Shown piece after piece: positions 48,449 through 59,200 of a stretch of 64,000 bases of DNA (the first letter of the stretch is position 1; the number at the start of each line of letters is the position of its first letter). Under the pieces are notes generated by a model. The model saw nothing but the letters and a program-made list of their open reading frames with translations. It was not told where the DNA came from and made no database searches. A program made the translations under genes and the position numbers. Source of the DNA: Fasciola hepatica (lineage: Eukaryota > Platyhelminthes > Trematoda > Plagiorchiida > Fasciolidae); NCBI GenBank assembly GCA_948099385.1, contig CANUEZ040000047.1, positions 28,848,501 to 28,912,500 on the forward strand. Direction: 5' to 3'.

Positions 48449-50114
48449 CACCTGCTACTTCCACCTCACTCTCATTCCCTCGTTCTCGCCTCTGTGACCA
48501 ATAACCGTTCAGGTTCGCACTCTTTACGGCTACCGTAATTTTGTTCCACATTCTTCCAGAAGGTAACAGTATCTATTGCGAAATTATAAAAAAAAACGAA
48601 TACCTAAGTTTCAGTCCACCCCTCTGTCGTGGTACCTGCATTTTCCTTATGGATGTAATAAATGAAAGTGAAGTTCATTTAATTACAGCTAATAAATGTG
48701 TTCATCAGAAACGATAACCAGGAAGATAGATTTTATTGTTTTACCATCATCGAGGTGTGTGATGAAATAACAAATTCAAAAAGATTTACCGCAGTTGGTT
48801 TCAAACTGCCTAACAAATGAACTCTTTCTAGCGAAAACTATATTATGTGAGATATGTGGTTTTATGCTCATTGTTCTACCTCTATCTAACTGGAAATGGC
48901 ACTCTAAAGGAACACTGATCGTATCAGCCATTTCTGCTCAAACTGGTTAGTTTTGCTTCGAATGTCACCTGATCATACTCCTCAGATAGAAGGTTTCACA
49001 ATTATTGCGTGTCATTCGTTGCAATGATGGTTCAGTTCTCTCATTAAAATTTGTTGAAATCAAGATATCAAAGGTATTCGAATACATCTTGATTACAACG
49101 TAGATTCCAAATGGTCTTCCCATGAATATATCCTCTTTATTAATCATTGTGGTTTTGCCACGGTAAAGTAATCGTCCCTCAATGATCTGATTGCAGTACA
49201 GATAAAGCTTACTCCACGTGATTTTACCTCCATTCGGGATTCACAGAATCAACATGACACGCAATTGCAGTACTGCGCAATATTTCGTTTGGCTCGCTGC
49301 TAGGTCGTCCGTTTTCCACCTACGCTCTTGTAATCTGCCCTACAGTTCTGGTTGTTGAGTTGGCTTTAAGTCACTTCCTTTTATATTTTCAAGTATATTG
49401 TATTACGTAGAATGACGAATTTAGGATGAGCTTGATTATTCGATTGTCACTTGTTTTTCTTACGATATCCGTGTACTACGCTCACCTTCCTTATAAACTG
49501 GTGAGGCAAAGCATTTGCTTGATCGACAGTTTACGTAACTGAGATGTCCTACCTTTATTTAGCAACTGCCATTTATCAGAAAATGAGCGAAATTCGTCCA
49601 TAATTCAGTTCTTCAAATAAAGTATGGTTGTTTGTCGAAAAATCAACAGCCAGCCTCAGTCGTCGTGGACCTCAAGTTCCACAGCAAGGCTGGAGCACGA
49701 CATGTCCCTGTTTAGACTTAAGGTTAGGCAATTGGAAATTGAAGTCAAGATAACCAGACAGTTTATCGACATGCAAAGTAAAATATCCGAAGAGTTGTGG
49801 AGTGAAATGCTCGTTTATATCTGAAGAGCCTTCGTTACAGCCTACACCACAACACGGGAAGAAACGGAATCTGGTCCTTGAATACGCTTGGTACTTATCC
49901 AGGCCGGAACCAAACTCAGTGGACCAAACTACATTGAAAATGCTGTGACTGTGTCTTTTGTCTACCGAGTTCAAGGGAATTGGCACTGCGCATGAAAATG
50001 CCAGTCTGCCTGATGTCTTCATTTATTTCCCGCCTGCTGAACAGTCGAATTCGATGGTAACCCCAAGAATGACACACAATTACGATGGCCCATCCTGCTC
50101 AGTAGATCATTAAA

Positions 50115-50339
50115 ATGACGGATGAACCAGTGGATGCTTTTGAGCGATGTCCTGGACTCAAACCACAGGAAAGCTATGATAAAGCCTTCAGATTCCTAGA
50201 ACCTCGACTCTGTGAACCACACATGATCGCCGTGGGGTTGAATTACGTGCAGAGTGATGATCCGTCGCTGAAACAGTCTAACTCTAGGGCTCACCTAAAG
50301 CTGTTCGATCAGTTGAAGCTCTTTTCAGTCACAATGTAA
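50115..50339 (+). CDS. Candidate first exon, unidentified
   Basis: Met frame of about 74 codons (M-T-D-E-P-V-D-A-F-E-R-C) whose end overlaps a consensus splice donor, GTAAGT, at about 50336. Hydrophilic with a helical C-terminal half. No family recognised and no partner exon found. Confidence 0.2.
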   Translation: MTDEPVDAFERCPGLKPQESYDKAFRFLEPRLCEPHMIAVGLNYVQSDDPSLKQSNSRAHLKLFDQLKLFSVTM

Positions 50340-51877
50340 GTGCTCGGTTAACAAACTAATCTGAATGCTTGCCAGTCTCTGAGCACCGTCTTACAACAAG
50401 GACGGATCGACTTTCAAACCAAGTGATCTGAAAAATTATCCATTATTTGAAGGTCGGGAAGTGAGCCCAGGTTAGATGAACTGGCCGGCTTTATTGGGGG
50501 ATAAGAATGATACTGCCTCAGATAATTTCGTTTACATACCGCGAACGGTTAGTTGGAAGTGAAAGGGCCAGAATCACAAAAACTAACTAGTTATTCACAT
50601 TTCAGCCATCATGTATCCACGCCGATGTTAACTGAGACTCATTCACCTATCATCAGTCTAAAACCGGCACCCAACAGAGTTTGACTTATGCCATAATGAG
50701 CCATACTACTTGAAGCAGTTCATCTGATTCCTAGGTTTAAATCTAAAATAGGTATGATGTCATGAGGAAATTGAAAATGTGGTATTTTGTGCTCCAAGCC
50801 CCATCATAGAGATAAAGACTGTGACTCGCGCAACGCGTGAATGACTGTGTGGGTCGGACCAAATCGATGGAAACTCTCAGAGAATAATCATGACCAACTC
50901 CGACCAAAAGATAACATTACGTTTCAGCGAACCAAATTAACACTATTTGTCAAATGTACTTTCCTATAATGCCAGTCCCTCCCCCAGGTCCATTTGGGAA
51001 GTTTATAGCATAAGAAAGTCTGTACAAGAGGTAAAATATGACTTTTGTTAACCGATCCCTCATGACAAAACTTAGTCTCTTACAGTAAAAACCAACATCG
51101 GTGACTGTGCACCGAAGGCTAGTACGGTATCCTCGGCATTTACTTCACTTGATGGTCAGGAGTTTATCGTGGTCTACCGGGCATGGACAGAAGAAGGATT
51201 TCTCAAACTGAGACCAATCAACCGGGAGAAATATTTAGTAGTTTGAGGTCATCTGTGGGAGTCTCGGTTATCAGATATCAAATGCTGTATTTTTCGTATA
51301 TACATTGATGTTGATATCTGAGGGGCACAGTGGTTGCTGGAACAATGAACTGGTGGCCATGATGATGCTTATGTTGTGAGAGGGCAGCTGGTACGGATAA
51401 TATTTGGATCAACTTCACGCTGACTTCAAACCATTCCGAGCACCCACGGACATTGTGTCGCAGTTGGAGAATTGGAGGAAAATCAGCATTTTGTGTGCGA
51501 TTTCGAATTCGTGGAGGCGGACTGTACCGGGCACAAGGTGGCCGAGGATGACAAATAAGCCCTACGTTAATTGATCACTTCTCGGTGAGCCTCAATCGTT
51601 TAACTCCGCTGCAACTACTGGTTGCATTTTTAGTGTCGTTATCAGATACATAATACATATTTTTCACTGAGGAGAGGCGGAAGTCATCCGAACTCTGTTT
51701 ATTTTATAAATAAGTCCATTGTACTACGTTTCATAAGAAAAATCCAGTACCACCCGGTAGAGCATATAATTCCTATTCCGTTGATTGTATTGACACATGT
51801 AGAAGGTATATATCCCACCAATACTTGCGAGTAAGGTGTGAGATCGATGGAAATTTGTTCCGTTGATTGCCTTCCGG

Positions 51878-52052
51878 ACTCCACATTTCACGTACAAGCC
51901 TCAGATTGTCTGATCAAACTTGCACTCGGAAAAATCGAACTCGAGTTCTGCCCTTGTTAGAGCTCGTCAGAGCAGCATATAAAGCACTGCGCCTTAGGCT
52001 TGAACTGATATTTCATCAACTGGAATTCGTGTGTTACCACTAGGTCACCCAA
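51878..52052 (+). mobile_element. Foldback/SINE-like element, copy D (one arm, decayed)
   Basis: Begins with A-C-T-C-C-A-C and keeps the A-A-G-C-C-T-C-A-G, C-T-C-G-A-G-T-T-C-T-G and G-T-T-A-C-C-A-C blocks of the family in order, with more substitutions than the other copies. Confidence 0.5.
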
Positions 52053-52160
52053 CTACCGTCCAGACCGATCTGAATTATCAAGGAAATTTGCTCAGTCATC
52101 ATCCTCCATGTCAGCCTCAACAGCCTCAAAAGGAGATAAAGCCATAGTAGAGATAATTCC

Positions 52161-52514
52161 ATGCCACTACCTCCCATCAATTCAGATCTTCTCCGCAGGA
52201 TTAGGCCATTGCACCCATTTACCCAATGGCTTTTCCCCCTTAAGTATTTATTAAATCCAACTGCTGTTGTGGAGTTAGTTTACCAAGTTAGTCAAAGTCT
52301 AGATGCTTCCAGTGATTTCGTTGATCATATGGCTTCCAAAATACTCAGACGATTGAGAAACTTAAAAGATGGAGTAGTGTTTAACATACATGATTCTCTC
52401 CTACTTCCGTCAGTGAGGCATACGATACTTAGTGCTTACCATATAGCACATCATGTTTGCCGTTGCATCCGGATATGCAAACAAAAGCAATCCATCGGAA
52501 ACCTGCATGGATGA
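52161..52514 (+). pseudogene. Probable LINE ORF1-like fragment
   Basis: 117 residues, open throughout. The segment L-R-R-L-R-N-L-K-D-G-V-V-F-N-I-H-D-S-L with a following S-V-R-H-T-I-L-S-A-Y and C-R-C-I-R-I-C-K-Q-K resembles nucleic-acid-binding ORF1-like proteins of flatworm LINEs as I recall them. No RT lies near. It sits about 100 bases after a foldback element. The assignment is tentative. Confidence 0.35.
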
Positions 52515-52664
52515 ATCATTTGCACTTATTACTAACTTTTCACTTGGCTCACTGGAACGCATTTCTCATCAAGCCTAGAAGGAAACTGACGAAATGTGCA
52601 TGATAGAAAATGTACTAGAAATGTGACCAATAGTTTACACCGGTATCATCGTGAAATCTGTAGT

Positions 52665-53232
52665 ATGCAGAGATTGAAATATCGGATTGGAGCAATGGAG
52701 TGACTTATTCGATCCCGATGAATAGGGTTGGTGCTCCTGTTCATGTGGATGGGACCACTCGGATGGTACATGGATTGTTGTTTAGGATCTATTGAACGGA
52801 ATTAACATGTCAGAAGAAAATTAGCAATCAGCATAACCACAATTGGAAGATTGTCATAAATGCAATTCAGATTGGTTCATGAAACGTGATAAAATCATAC
52901 TCGATTTTCTGCAGCGATGATGTCATTGTGACACACATCACTTCTTCCAAATGTACCATCATCAATGTCGGTATACCAATGACTACTCCGAATAACAAGA
53001 TTCTGACAATGGTTGAGATAATCCACACTACTTTACTACATTGGTATTTGACCCAAAACATTGAGGCTCATAAGAAGTTCAGTGTTCAGATTGCACGTTG
53101 ACTTGGACGTAATTACCCAGTGGGGTATTTGTTTACATCAAATGTGACACTGAACTCAGCCGCGTATTTAGTTGAGATAGGCTTTGTGACACACTCACAA
53201 AACGAATATACTCCACATAAAATGGGGGGCAA
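52665..53232 (-). pseudogene. Receptor pseudogene 2, 3' part (TM2 to third intracellular loop)
   Basis: Reading down from 53232, DNA matches the intact receptor from about residue 64 to about 255. The best-preserved stretch (53061-52867) retains TM4 with its G-I-P-T element, the loop-2 E-E-x-x-C-V-T and a decayed start of TM5. Lower down, the loop-3 segment with the H-P-H-E-Q-E element is recognisable at DNA level. Multiple frameshifts and stops; similarity ends near 52665, so TM6 and TM7 are missing. With the piece at 56.1 kb this appears to be one gene copy split by an insertion. Confidence 0.75.
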
Positions 53233-54886
53233 ATATACACCCAAGTCTGTGAAATGTCACACCTTTCGGACAAGGGGAAAAGTGCTATTTGTAAAAGAAC
53301 AGCTACTTTTCAAGTTTTGGTGTTTTGTCACTGGTGACACAATATGTTCAGCAAACTCCTTGCACACCTACTAACGAAGTCGATAACCCGCAATCACTTT
53401 AGCCTGTTACGTATATTTTCAAATTTTAAAAATAACTTTGATGCTTCACAACTGATCAGCTGAAGCATATTTCAAAGGTATAAAAATGAGATGGCAGAAT
53501 AAACGTCGGGGAAATTAGTAACTGACCAGTTCGTGTCCTTGCTGTTGACGTCATGAAATATAGTGCAAATCTGTAACTGTCATCTAATTTGCACGGGATT
53601 TGTGTTTCGTCATGTTTTCTTGCGTCGATATCCAGAGTAGACAGCAGATGTATCCGAGTCATAACAGCTATTTGCTCTCCACATATTTTGAGAGGCAATG
53701 AAGTTAGACTTTGAGCTGAATATAGATAGTCACACTGATTAAAACAAACAACTTTTTCTTCCGGGCCACTTCTACTTTTGGTTCTAAGTCGTCTAGTTTA
53801 TTAAGCACTGGAAAAGGCTGGAAGTGGTACAGGGGCCATCGTGTAACTTGGGGCAGACATATCAGGAAGCTAGCGTGACACTGGCCTCAGTTGATCAGTT
53901 CAGTTTATTTCATTCAACTGCTAACCTAGCACTTCTGTGCTACTTTTGAATCTCCTTCCCCTTCGGAACATTTTGTTGGGGGCCCTTCCGTTGTTTAGTA
54001 CTGCTCAACATTTGTCATTCCAAAATCTAGCCGGGAACACTAAATTAACTACATAACCTTACATTACCCCCCTCGGTGTGCACGTCAATATGCCGCATTG
54101 CCTCCTCGAGAAGAAATAGTCGATTGTAATACAATCGTCGAATGAATCAATGAAGCTGCATAAGAGTTCCTGTGAACACTCAGTTTCCACAGTCAATTGT
54201 CTCGCATTGCGAAGGACTTTGATGACGGATTCCGGATGCAACTCAGTCCAAGAGCTTAGCTTCTAAAACAATAAAACTAAGGGATTCACATTTTTCCAAC
54301 CACAAGTGGGGCACTTTGGGACCAAAAGTAGAGAAACCAAATGGTAGCACTGATCCGGATTTCGAAACCTTCTTTCCAAAAATTTCTAAAGGTTATGATT
54401 TGCGCTCGTGCAAGGCACATCAATATAAAGCAGCTTCATCAGCACTGGAAATATCCATTTCAATATATTTTTCTTTCCAGCTCAGCAATTCATCTGGAAA
54501 TTCATCGATTTCATCATGGCTTGCTATCGTCTATTCACCATAAACACCAATCAAACAAAAAGCCCACTTACTTTGCAAGATCGCAATCAGCCTCTCTTCT
54601 TCCAGCAGCTGAACTAGCCTTTGGAAGCTTTGTAGTCAGTTTAGCCTAAAGTGAAAGCCTTCTCACCGGTTACACATTCCACCATGGAAATTTCGCCATA
54701 TTTTTCGGGCATCTTCAAGAACCACTGGAAAGTCCTGTCATCTAATTTGTGAAATGTTTGTTCTACAACTTTGTGGATTGTGGGCCACACAGACACAATC
54801 TTGACCCAGAATCTTGTTCGCAGTTGCATTCTGCACAACTTTCCTCGAAACTGATTGTTTCAATGTCTGGAAAATACCCATTGTAT

Positions 54887-54966
54887 ATCATAGAAGTCCA
54901 ATTTGGCGAAACAATTGTTTTTCAGTAATTCATTCTCAAGCCGTTTACAAATTACATGGGAGACGC
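54887..54966 (+). repeat. Left 80-base inverted arm of the Penelope-like element
   Basis: Identical by eye over all 80 bases to the reverse complement of 55472-55551. It overlaps the first codons of the endonuclease frame and lies 35 bases inside the left direct repeat. Confidence 0.85.
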
Positions 54967-55376
54967 CGATGCTGACCTCATCAATGGTTGTGTACTCTTT
55001 CAGATGTGTTTGTGACGCATCGTATGTAGGTCGAACGGCACGACAGCTATCCACTCGGATCAAAGAGCATCACCCACGCTGGCTAAGCCAAGGACAGACT
55101 GGATCGATAAACAGCGCAATCTTAGCACACCTAGTTGACACCGGACATCAGGTGAACCCAAACACGGCTTTCAAAGTTGTGTATCGAGTCCCCCCAAGCA
55201 AATGCAAGGGTGTGCAGTTGCGCACTCTAGCGATAGCCGAGGCAATCGGAATCAGGAAGCTGACTCCCGACCTTTGCGCCCAAAAGCGTTTGGTCCAGGC
55301 ACTTCAACTTCCATGGCCTAGGATCGATCGAGGTCGAGTAAATCTGTCGTCCTGTCACTCACAGGGCGTAAGTTAG
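54903..55376 (+). CDS. GIY-YIG endonuclease domain of a Penelope-like retroelement (partial)
   Basis: 157 residues without interruption. The GIY-YIG core reads V-V-Y (29-31) and Y-V-G-R-T (41-45), with Arg44, Arg52 and the catalytic-type Glu113 in A-E-A-I-G-I-R-K. A Cys pair (35, 37) and downstream His76 and His82 fit the metal-binding CCHH pattern typical of Penelope-like endonucleases. In the family this domain nicks target DNA and follows a reverse transcriptase, which is absent here. The first 20 or so residues are encoded by the left inverted arm, so the true protein start lies upstream in a full element. The open frame suggests a fairly young insertion. Confidence 0.8.
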   Translation: MAKQLFFSNSFSSRLQITWETPMLTSSMVVYSFRCVCDASYVGRTARQLSTRIKEHHPRWLSQGQTGSINSAILAHLVDTGHQVNPNTAFKVVYRVPPSKCKGVQLRTLAIAEAIGIRKLTPDLCAQKRLVQALQLPWPRIDRGRVNLSSCHSQGVS

Positions 55377-55471
55377 ATAAACCAATCAAATGACAAGGAC
55401 AATGTGACTGTTGACAAACCCCTACCCATGATTGGTGTTTACTCCATGTCTATCCGCATGATTCTTGCTTA

Positions 55472-55551
55472 GCGTCTCCCATGTAATTTGTAAACGGCTT
55501 GAGAATGAATTACTGAAAAACAATTGTTTCGCCAAATTGGACTTCTATGAT
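55472..55551 (-). repeat. Right 80-base inverted arm of the Penelope-like element
   Basis: Exact reverse complement of 54887-54966 and directly adjacent to the right copy of the 11-base direct repeat. Inverted repeat arms around 5'-truncated copies are a known Penelope-like feature. Confidence 0.85.
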
Positions 55552-56077
55552 TTCCTCGAAACGCCAAAAGCTCAGCTATAGAAATTTGAGTTCCCTTTAA
55601 ATCCATGTCCATAGTCTTCGTCTTCTCGTTTGTTGATAGTATTCTGTTCATGATCTCACTGAGAATTTGCACTGACTGCCTAACGAACAAACGTAGAATA
55701 CTTTGGAGTTTAGCTTGGCAATCGGCAGACTGTGGGGACATTGAATTCTCCGTCTACAAAACGTACCTACCTTTGCTAGCAGACCGGAACACGGCCAGTA
55801 CTGGTTCAACAGATGACATTTGGACCAATTGCGTGGGAGAATATTTTGGCTAGTCCGATGCTAATACCCGGAGACATTATTATGGAAACTCTATGAGGCT
55901 GGTTTGAGCAATCTTGCAATTATTTTGCTGACTTCGGATTTTGAGAGCCCTCCTCATCAAGATTAGGAGGCAACTAGAAACTAGGGCTGGGGATTGAGTT
56001 TCCAAAAATATCTTGAAAGATTTGGAAAATATCAATTTCTGAGGGTGTGAAACGTAACAGAGTTGTGAGTATAACCA

Positions 56078-56200
56078 CTTGCACGCGTAGATGCCAAATT
56101 GTTAAATGAATATTTATAGTACCCGTGTACAGAACAGAGAATACCCGAATATGAGTAACGATTCCAAAATACGGAGCTGTGGGTTTATACTTCATTGATT
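56078..56200 (-). pseudogene. Receptor pseudogene 2, 5' part (TM1 to start of TM2)
   Basis: Reading down from about 56200, the frame matches the intact receptor at residues about 15-57: the TM1 F-G-I-x-T-x-I-x-V-F pattern, the V-L-Y-T end of TM1, and the L-R-V-Q-V-V start of TM2. Similarity stops at about 56078. The continuation of the same gene, from about residue 64, lies 2.85 kb further down the same strand at 53232. It is far more decayed than pseudogene 1, and its 5' end upstream of residue 14 is poorly conserved. Confidence 0.7.
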
Positions 56201-56219
56201 GGCAAAATAATCCCAACAT

Positions 56220-59200
56220 AGTAATCAGAACATAAGTTGTAAGTGAACAGATTTATCCGATTCTCAACTTACTGGTCAGAGTTCCCAAGCTGAAATATTG
56301 TTCAGCTCCTTTTGCTCTCCGTATGTACCTTTCTAAATACCCATCGAGACCAACTCCAATGTGTTACCATCGCCGGTCTAACGTTCGATTTTGACTCAGT
56401 GGATTGCACTTGTATCCAACTGTCCACATTCCCGCGTGCTTAGTTCTTTGTCCACCCCCACTTTGTCACACGTTTCTTTCCTTGTTTCTGTGATAGTGTT
56501 AATTGGTATTTCTCGGAATGAGAAGCACGGCATTTTATCCGAATGACAGGAAAAAATTTCCCAGAATCACAAGACCGATTTCGCGGTTGTTGTCGCTCCT
56601 TGGGTGTGCTTACCCGGCACCATTCTGCCCTATCATTCTTATGCTCAAGCATTCCACAGTTATTTTACAGCTGTAATCTCATTTGAACCGCATGGAGCGT
56701 GAATGGACGAAAAGTCCATTTTTAGAATCACAGGGAGAAACTGGTCGGGCGCTTCAGGAGAAATCTAATCCTGTCATTTGTATACAACACAATACTTCTC
56801 ATTTCGAAAGTCCATACTTGGGACCATGTGTCCTTGTTACGGAGGCCATCCATGATAACCGACAAATAAACTTTAAGAGAATCACCTTGTGATTCAAAGA
56901 TGCGCTCTCCGTCCATGCTTGATCCATAAGATTCAAGTGAAATTACAGCTGTTAATCAAAGCTACCTACGTCTTTAACCCATTTGTGCGCGATCCATTTG
57001 TCGGCCTTATTTGACTGCCCACCTATGAACCCTTACACATATAACTGTATCGGTACTTCTACAAAACGATGAATCTTCAAAAGACTGCCACTACTTTTGC
57101 GCTTCTAAACCTTCATTTCATCACGGAATGATACCATGAATTCGTTCCGCTGCTCTACGGGAACCAGCATGTCGTTCGGTGTCAGGCCTATTATTTTTAT
57201 TTTTCCCAACCTTCAGTCGAAGAATCTATTGAGTGTTTGTCACAGCGAACAGCGTTTTTTGTAGCTCTTCTAAGTAACCTGTTCACTCTCCTGATAGTGT
57301 CAATCCGACCTTAGTCTTTCGTCCCTAGGTTAAACATTCAACTCAGTGCCCATGTTGTGCTTAAGAGAAACAAACGATCAGCAGCTTGGTTCATCTTCCG
57401 TAGCAGTCGTACTCAGCTCAACCGTGATATAGGTCAACGTGAGTCATATGCGACCTAGACCACGGCACGTTTAGGGCGTAATTCCTCCTCGACCATCTCG
57501 AAGACAGACCAAACCATGTGTAGGAGGCATATAGTCTAAAACTGACTGGTACCAATCACGGCTTTTTCTGTATATCCCAAATGGACGGAATACCTGTCGA
57601 GAGGTACATTACGACAGTCAGTGTTTGTGTGTACGTGTGTGCCCACCAACACAATGCACACTCAGGGTCTACTGACGCCACGAGTCCCAGCACATTGAGC
57701 AGTGTTCAATGTCAAGTGCAAGTCTTTGACAGTGATGCTTAGATTATGCCTTAGGCATCATCAACTGACTTCTCAGATGAAATTATGTATCTTATTTAAT
57801 CTTCGCATGAGATGCAGTCTGTCAGAGTGTGTGAACTGGGTTAGTCCGATCGATCGATTCCCCGAGAGCCTACGAGAAGGTGACCAGCAACTTGGTTGCT
57901 TCCGATTTGGCCCAAGAAGAAAAGATCGGTCTGAGCATCACGAGTGTGCCATAAACAGGAAAGACGACAGAAACTAGAGAAAATTACGACTGAACAATTT
58001 TGTGCTCGATAGAAGTGCCAATATTTTGACAGTCTATCGCTTTATCAAGACGTGAATCGAAGCACGACTGTTTACCACTCTGCTGGTTATTTCACAAAGT
58101 AGTTACGTCAACGCGTGTCTAGCATCTCCAATGCTGAATGAATGGCCACCCTCTTTTTCTTGGTGGTTTACTGTCTGCTAACATGAGCAGCGTTGTCACC
58201 GCAGGTCATCGCAGTAGTTCGTCATTTGACAAACTGTTCAGCATGGAACACTTGATGAATAGTAAAGTACGGATTGAATTGGTCAAATTGAACAAAATGA
58301 GGAGATTCAACCATATAACGTTCAACGAAGACAGGAAATTTGTTATACATCGTGTTCTGAATGCAGACGATCCGGGGTGTCGTGCCCAAACTCTAGGAAG
58401 AAAAATCAAAACGTGTAGGGTTATTGCGATGCTATTGCAGGCTGCTGAGGTGATTTATTAAAATTGCCCGACTGAATCATATTTAAAAACCTCGGATATC
58501 AACTGCTTGAGACAACCATTGATTCCTCCTAGAGTCGGATAATGATAAACCGGTCATTTTCGAAGACCAACCCAACCTGATTATCTTTACCACTGGATAC
58601 CACTTTATATTGTTTTCCTATGTAGCCACCAGAAAGTGGTGTTGAACTCGGCTTCGAATTCGTCTGGTGTTTCACACCTTCCTGGTTGGGGCCCGAGAGA
58701 TTAGGACTGCCGTTGGTTAGTGACAGTGAGAGATATGATTCAGAACCGAATGCAGTGGCGTGAATGCTGCATGACCTGTCTGTTGACTTCCCTTTCCTCA
58801 TAAACTACTGGAAAGCAAACAAAAAATTCAAAAAACATTTGCTTAAAAATAATGAAAAAATTATATTCGCTTATTGGAGTCTTTATGATGACTGTTGATC
58901 CACCCCCATCCTCGACTTGGTTATTTTTTCTGTTGTTGAGAATGAATGAAATTAAGCAGTCGCGAGACTAAACACATTACACACACTTAAGCCGTAGTCG
59001 GATTAGGGGTGTTGATTTGGCTAATTAGTACAGGACAGATCCAAGCGGAGAAACCCATGACAAGTGTCAAATTGGTTGGCGACATGGGAAACTGTAGAGG
59101 CTTTCTCAACATTCTAAGCGGTTGTGGATGCCGAAAAGTTTGACGGTGAGAAAATATTTTCCCTAAATCTCAGATTACCATTTGGTAAGTAAGGCACGGC

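Larger units (their letters stand above)
44909..51877. other. Largely featureless DNA
   Basis: Nearly 7 kb without a recognised retroelement, the longest such stretch here. Only the two exon candidates (48185, 50115) and a tRNA-like relic (45.3 kb) stand out. It could be intron or intergenic DNA of a gene outside the window. Confidence 0.5.
54852..55551 (+). mobile_element. Penelope-like element remnant with endonuclease and inverted terminal arms
   Basis: A 700-base insertion bounded by an 11-base direct repeat, TTCCTCGAAAC, at 54841-54851 and 55552-55562, read as a target-site duplication. It contains a GIY-YIG endonuclease frame and two 80-base arms in inverted orientation. Only the 3' endonuclease part is present; no reverse transcriptase is included, so this is a truncated copy. 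Removing 54841-55551 restores the minus-strand frame of the gene fragment it sits in, which fixes both edges. Confidence 0.75.
54420..55741 (-). pseudogene. Unidentified intron-containing gene fragment, interrupted by a Penelope-like element
   Basis: On the minus strand an open frame runs 55741-55563, is broken by the element, and resumes in the same frame at 54840. It starts M-S-P-Q-S-A-D-C and includes a K-M-P-E-K-Y-G-E-I stretch near 54700. Two short exon-like blocks follow: 54572-54608 after a candidate 65-base intron (54609-54673), and 54420-54523 after a 48-base intron (54524-54571) with a GTAAGT donor. Phases are compatible across both introns, and the last block is acidic (D-E-F-P-D-E-L-L-S-W). 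It then meets a stop near 54420, but recognisable coding-like sequence continues to about 54290. I do not recognise the protein. A cellular gene fragment or an unknown transposon protein are both possible. Confidence 0.4.
53233..56077. other. About 2.85 kb insertion splitting receptor pseudogene 2
   Basis: The two receptor pieces on either side are on the same strand, in the right order, and meet at about residues 57-64 of the protein. The intervening DNA has no receptor similarity. It contains an intron-bearing gene fragment on the minus strand and, inside that, a Penelope-like element. I could not identify terminal repeats or a target duplication for this outer insertion, so its mechanism is open. 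53233-54250 and 55742-56077 hold nothing else I recognise. Confidence 0.6.
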
